Below, in pieces: positions 61,114 to 64,000 of a DNA stretch of 64,000 nt (its first letter is position 1; each line of letters begins with the position of its first letter). The notes below the pieces were generated by a model. The model did not search any database and was not told the DNA's origin. It saw only the letters and a program-made list of their open reading frames with translations. The DNA comes from Dehalococcoidia bacterium (GTDB lineage: Bacteria; Chloroflexota; Dehalococcoidia; SpSt-223), in contig BPIC01000004.1 in the NCBI GenBank assembly GCA_026003895.1, positions 124,001 to 188,000 of the forward strand, given 5' to 3'. The position numbers and the translations under genes were made by a program.

Positions 61114-63660
61114 CTAGGCCCAGCGAATCAGGCGCATCTCGTGGCGATCGTGCAGGTCTGGGTGATCGGGGACCACTCGGACGCCGTAGCCGACCATACC
61201 GGTGGTGTCGAGTGGGATCGCGCCGGTGAACAGGTAGCCGCCGTGGCCATCACTTTCGACGGCCCGCAACCGAACGGTCCGGCCTTCGGTGACTTGTCGC
61301 CGGCCGTCGATCGGTCCGTAAAACGCCTCGACCGCCACCTCGTCCGGTTGGACACGGCCGAGAATGACATGCGCCCGGACGGGCAACGTCGAGTCGACGG
61401 GGGCTTCGGTGAGGTCGTCCGCTTCAACGCGGTCGATCCGAACGTCGCTCCACCGCGCGGCCAAGGATCGCTTCCACGCGGCCAGCTCCCTCGCTCGGCG
61501 CGCGTCGCCTTCCTCGAGCCGGATCGCCCGGCGCGCTCCGGGAATGTACGCCTGCTCGAGATACTGCTCGACCATTCGGTCGGTATTGAAGAATGGTGAC
61601 AGCTCGGCGATGGCGTTCTTCATCAGTTGCACCCAGCGTCGTGGCACGCCGCGGGTGCGGTCATAGAAGGTGGGGACGATCTCTTGCTCGAGCAGGTCGT
61701 AGAGCAGTTCGCTCTCCACCTTGTTCTGGGCGTCGATGGAGGAATAGACCTCTTGCCCGCCGATCGCCCAGCCGAGGCCAGGCCGGTAGGCCTCTGCCCA
61801 CCACCCGTCCAAGATCGAGACGTGGAGCACGCCGTTGCAGGCGGCCTTCATGCCGCTCGTGCCGCTCGCCTCTTGGGGGCGCAGCGGCGTATTCAGCCAA
61901 ATGTCGCAGCCTTGGATGAGCCGCTTCGCGACCGCAATGTCGTAGTTCTCGATGAAAGCGACGCGCGCTCGGAGGTCGGCTCGCCGAAAAAGGTGAATGA
62001 TCTCGCGAATCAGCCCTTTTGCTGGCTCATCTTGGGGGTGCGCTTTGCCGGCGATGATGATCTGCACGGGTCGGTCGGGGTGGTTCAAGATCCGCGCAAG
62101 CCGGTCGGGGTCGCTGAAGAGGAGGGTCGCTCGCTTGTACAAGGCAAAGCGGCGCGCGAAGCCGATGGTGAGGGCGCGCGGGTCGAGCGCTTGGGACGCT
62201 TCGTCGATGGTCGATGGCAGCGCCCCGGTCGAGCGGAGCTGCTGAACGAGCCGCTCACGGGTGAAGGAGACCAACTGCTCGCGGGCGCGCTCGTGCGTGC
62301 GCCATAGCTCTTCGTCGGGGATTCGGGCGACGCCTGCCCAATTGGCCCGGTCGCCCGGCCGATCCCACCAGCCGGTGCCGATGTAGCGCGTCAGCACCGT
62401 CGCGAGGTCGGGATTGATCCACGTGCGGTGATGAACGCCATTCGTGACATGCTCGATCGGCACCTCGGCGTCTGGAACGTCCGGCCACAGCCCCCGCCAC
62501 ATCCCGCGTGACACTCTGCCGTGCAACTCCGAGACGCCATTGACGGTGTCTGACAACCGAATGCCCAGCACCGCCATCGAGAACAACTCGTTCGGGTCGT
62601 GAGGGTTCTGGCGGCCGAGGCCAAGAAATTCCTCGCGTTGCAAACCGAGCTCTGGCCAATAGTGGCTGAAGTAGCGGTCGATAAGATCAGGCGCGAACAT
62701 GTCGATCCCGGCCGGCACCGGGGTGTGGGTCGTGAAGACGTGGCTCGCCGAGGCCACTTCCCGCGCCTCGTCGAAGGAAAGGCCGCGCTCGCGCATCAAG
62801 ACGCGAATGCGCTCCAGTCCGAGAAACGCGGAGTGCCCTTCGTTCAAGTGGCAAATCGGTTTGCGAATGCCGAGCGCCTCGAGCAAGCGGATGCCGCCGA
62901 TCCCAAGGACGATCTCCTGTTGGATGCGATGCTCGATATCGCCGCCGTAGAGCCGGTCGGTGATGCTCCGATCTTCGGGCGAGTTCTCGGGAACGTTGGT
63001 GTCGAGCATGTAGCAGGGCACACGGCCGACTTGGATCTTCCAGACGCGCGCCACAACCCGCCGCCCAGCCATGTCGACCTCGACGGTGAGCAGCGATCCG
63101 TCCGGCCGCCGCTCGGGGACGATCGGCAGCCGGGCGTAATCGATGTCGGCAAATTCCTGCTGTTGCCAGCCATCCGCGTTCAGATATTGGCGGAAGTAGC
63201 CGCGGCTATAGTGGAGCCCGACGCCGACAACCGGTAATGCGAGATCGCTCGACGACTTGAGATAGTCGCCCGAGAGGATGCCAAGCCCGCCGGAGTAGAT
63301 AGGCAAACATTCGGCAATCCCAAACTCGAAGCAGAAAAAGACGATGGTGTGGCCGTGAAGCTCCGCGGTGAGGGGGTGAGGCGGCCGGCTCAGGTGCTCG
63401 TTCAGCCGCTCGACGGCGCGAGCGAGCTGGTTTTTGAAACCAGGATCCTCCGCCACCGCATTCAGCCGCTCTTGGCCGACCTCCGCCAGCAATCGAACGG
63501 GGTTCTCGCCGGTCGCCTCCCAGAGTTCGGGGTCCAGCCGCTGAAAGAGGCTGCGCGCGGTCTCGTCCCACGACCAGAAGAGGTTATAGGCGAGGTCGCG
63601 CAGCGGGGCGAGGCTGGGCGGAAGGGTAGGCACAACCCGGACGGTGTGAAACGTGGGCAC
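61114..63660 (-). CDS. glgP: Alpha-glucan phosphorylase
   Basis: 848-residue glycogen/alpha-glucan phosphorylase (GT35) of the short, archaeal/thermophile-like type. It releases glucose-1-phosphate from alpha-1,4-glucan using PLP. The PLP lysine is about Lys605 in EASGTSGMKAACNG, preceded by HPQDEPAKGL. The N-terminus (RDLAYNLFWSWDETARSLFQRLDPELWE) is typical of this subfamily. The GTG at 63660 sits 8 nt behind AGGAG; the frame to 63693 has no site. The final 120 residues form an extra beta domain. Followed 11 nt upstream by a small conserved-looking gene. Confidence 0.93.
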   Translation of the reverse strand: MPTFHTVRVVPTLPPSLAPLRDLAYNLFWSWDETARSLFQRLDPELWEATGENPVRLLAEVGQERLNAVAEDPGFKNQLARAVERLNEHLSRPPHPLTAELHGHTIVFFCFEFGIAECLPIYSGGLGILSGDYLKSSSDLALPVVGVGLHYSRGYFRQYLNADGWQQQEFADIDYARLPIVPERRPDGSLLTVEVDMAGRRVVARVWKIQVGRVPCYMLDTNVPENSPEDRSITDRLYGGDIEHRIQQEIVLGIGGIRLLEALGIRKPICHLNEGHSAFLGLERIRVLMRERGLSFDEAREVASASHVFTTHTPVPAGIDMFAPDLIDRYFSHYWPELGLQREEFLGLGRQNPHDPNELFSMAVLGIRLSDTVNGVSELHGRVSRGMWRGLWPDVPDAEVPIEHVTNGVHHRTWINPDLATVLTRYIGTGWWDRPGDRANWAGVARIPDEELWRTHERAREQLVSFTRERLVQQLRSTGALPSTIDEASQALDPRALTIGFARRFALYKRATLLFSDPDRLARILNHPDRPVQIIIAGKAHPQDEPAKGLIREIIHLFRRADLRARVAFIENYDIAVAKRLIQGCDIWLNTPLRPQEASGTSGMKAACNGVLHVSILDGWWAEAYRPGLGWAIGGQEVYSSIDAQNKVESELLYDLLEQEIVPTFYDRTRGVPRRWVQLMKNAIAELSPFFNTDRMVEQYLEQAYIPGARRAIRLEEGDARRARELAAWKRSLAARWSDVRIDRVEADDLTEAPVDSTLPVRAHVILGRVQPDEVAVEAFYGPIDGRRQVTEGRTVRLRAVESDGHGGYLFTGAIPLDTTGMVGYGVRVVPDHPDLHDRHEMRLIRWA

Positions 63661-63671
63661 GACGCATGCTC

Positions 63672-63944
63672 CTATTGGGCGCGAGCTTCCCAACGCGCCA
63701 GCAAATCAACCGAGGCATGGGGGACGTCAGGAAAACTCGGATGAGAGATCGCGCTATTCGCCCGCAGCAACTCGACGAACCGCTCGCCGGTGAGCGGAAA
63801 CTGCACGAGCGTGCCAAGCAGGTTCTCCAGATACTGGATGCGCCACGCGCAGGCGGCGGCCCGCGGGTCGGCGGCGGCGTCGAGCGCCGCGAGGCGAGCG
63901 GTCTCCTCGTCGAGCAGTTCCTCGACGAGCGACGCAGGGTCCAT
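63672..63944 (-). CDS. Small protein of unknown function next to glgP
   Basis: 90-residue acidic, helix-rich protein (VEELLDEETARLAALDAAA, LENLLGTLVQFPLTGERFVELLRAN). It has no signal peptide or TM helix. Its ATG 63944 is the first gene of a probable two-gene unit with glgP (11-nt gap). A role in glucan storage is suggested by position only; I did not recognise the family. Confidence 0.6.
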   Translation of the reverse strand: MDPASLVEELLDEETARLAALDAAADPRAAACAWRIQYLENLLGTLVQFPLTGERFVELLRANSAISHPSFPDVPHASVDLLARWEARAQ

Positions 63945-63961
63945 TCCAGCCCCCGAGATCG

Positions 63962-64000
63962 TTAGTCGCCGTGTCGTGCCGCGCCAATCGCCCAGGCGAA
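63962..64000 (-). CDS. 3' end of a further minus-strand gene (partial)
   Basis: The minus-strand frame from the window edge reads FAWAIGAARHGD then TAA (62-64 of the last block). Its spacing of 17 nt to the next gene fits a preceding gene in the same operon as the 90-residue protein and glgP. Too short to assign a function. Confidence 0.35.
   Translation of the reverse strand, partial: FAWAIGAARHGD

Noticed and set aside
1-64000. tRNA, rRNA, CRISPR arrays, IS elements or attachment sites
   Set aside because: No cloverleaf, repeat-spacer series, terminal inverted repeats with transposase, or integrase gene was recognised in any intergenic stretch.

Overview
The window is about 64 kb of GC-rich bacterial chromosome, densely packed with genes. 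The gene set fits a Chloroflexota-type bacterium: several LLM-class (F420/FMN) oxidoreductases, Thr/Pro/Ala-rich lipoproteins with a TolB-like or Kelch propeller, a ParA/ParB pair with very tight overlaps, many GTG/TTG starts, and some genes that seem to lack a Shine-Dalgarno leader. The phylum is an inference from gene content; there is no rRNA, tRNA, CRISPR array or recognisable insertion sequence in the window.

Layout. 1-4123: carboxylesterase (cut by the window edge), flavin-reductase-like protein, YceI lipoprotein, DUF6790-like membrane protein, methyltransferase, AroQ. 4303-8004: one giant secreted FG-GAP/CARDB protein with long amphipathic beta segments. 8050-13645: an alpha/beta hydrolase with a broken catalytic triad, a nucleotidyltransferase-like protein, TyrS, and an OmpR/histidine kinase pair. 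13661-21281: TatA, then a six-gene operon that is the most interesting part. It encodes a three-subunit molybdenum hydroxylase whose 2Fe-2S subunit carries a Tat signal, a Tat-exported ferredoxin with four [4Fe-4S] sites, a membrane-anchored propeller with a CxxxCH motif, and a di-haem cytochrome b.

21593-36613: three of the four LLM oxidoreductases of the window plus a fourth with its own small HTH-like gene, two glycosyltransferases, DoxX, a GAF-PAS sensor lacking an ATPase domain, lipoproteins (one a cupredoxin), a frameshifted CNNM/CorC-type gene, a ferredoxin-thioredoxin reductase catalytic chain and a DUF1684 protein. 36835-49770: TPP enzyme, polysaccharide deacetylase, alpha/beta hydrolases, Kelch lipoprotein, enoyl-CoA hydratase, a six-hairpin glycosidase, DinB-like protein, sugar kinase-parA-parB, and a GT2. 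49881-52868: subtilase with a PA domain.

52873-57578 (minus): phosphate uptake operon pstS-pstC-pstA-pstB-phoU, with a Pho-box-like direct repeat upstream of pstS, a hairpin-plus-U-run attenuator after pstS and a strong hairpin before phoU. 57768-64000: SDR, an orphan 2-oxoacid dehydrogenase E1 alpha/beta pair, alpha-glucan phosphorylase and a small unknown protein.

How the genes work together. The Mo-hydroxylase operon looks like an exported dehydrogenase that delivers electrons through Fe-S relays to a quinone-reducing cytochrome b, as in formate dehydrogenase-N but with a xanthine-oxidase-family catalytic trimer; the TatA gene next door would serve its export. The Pst operon is a self-contained phosphate-starvation unit. 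ParAB serves chromosome segregation. Coordinates of starts were corrected where a Shine-Dalgarno site or family N-terminus contradicted the longest reading frame.
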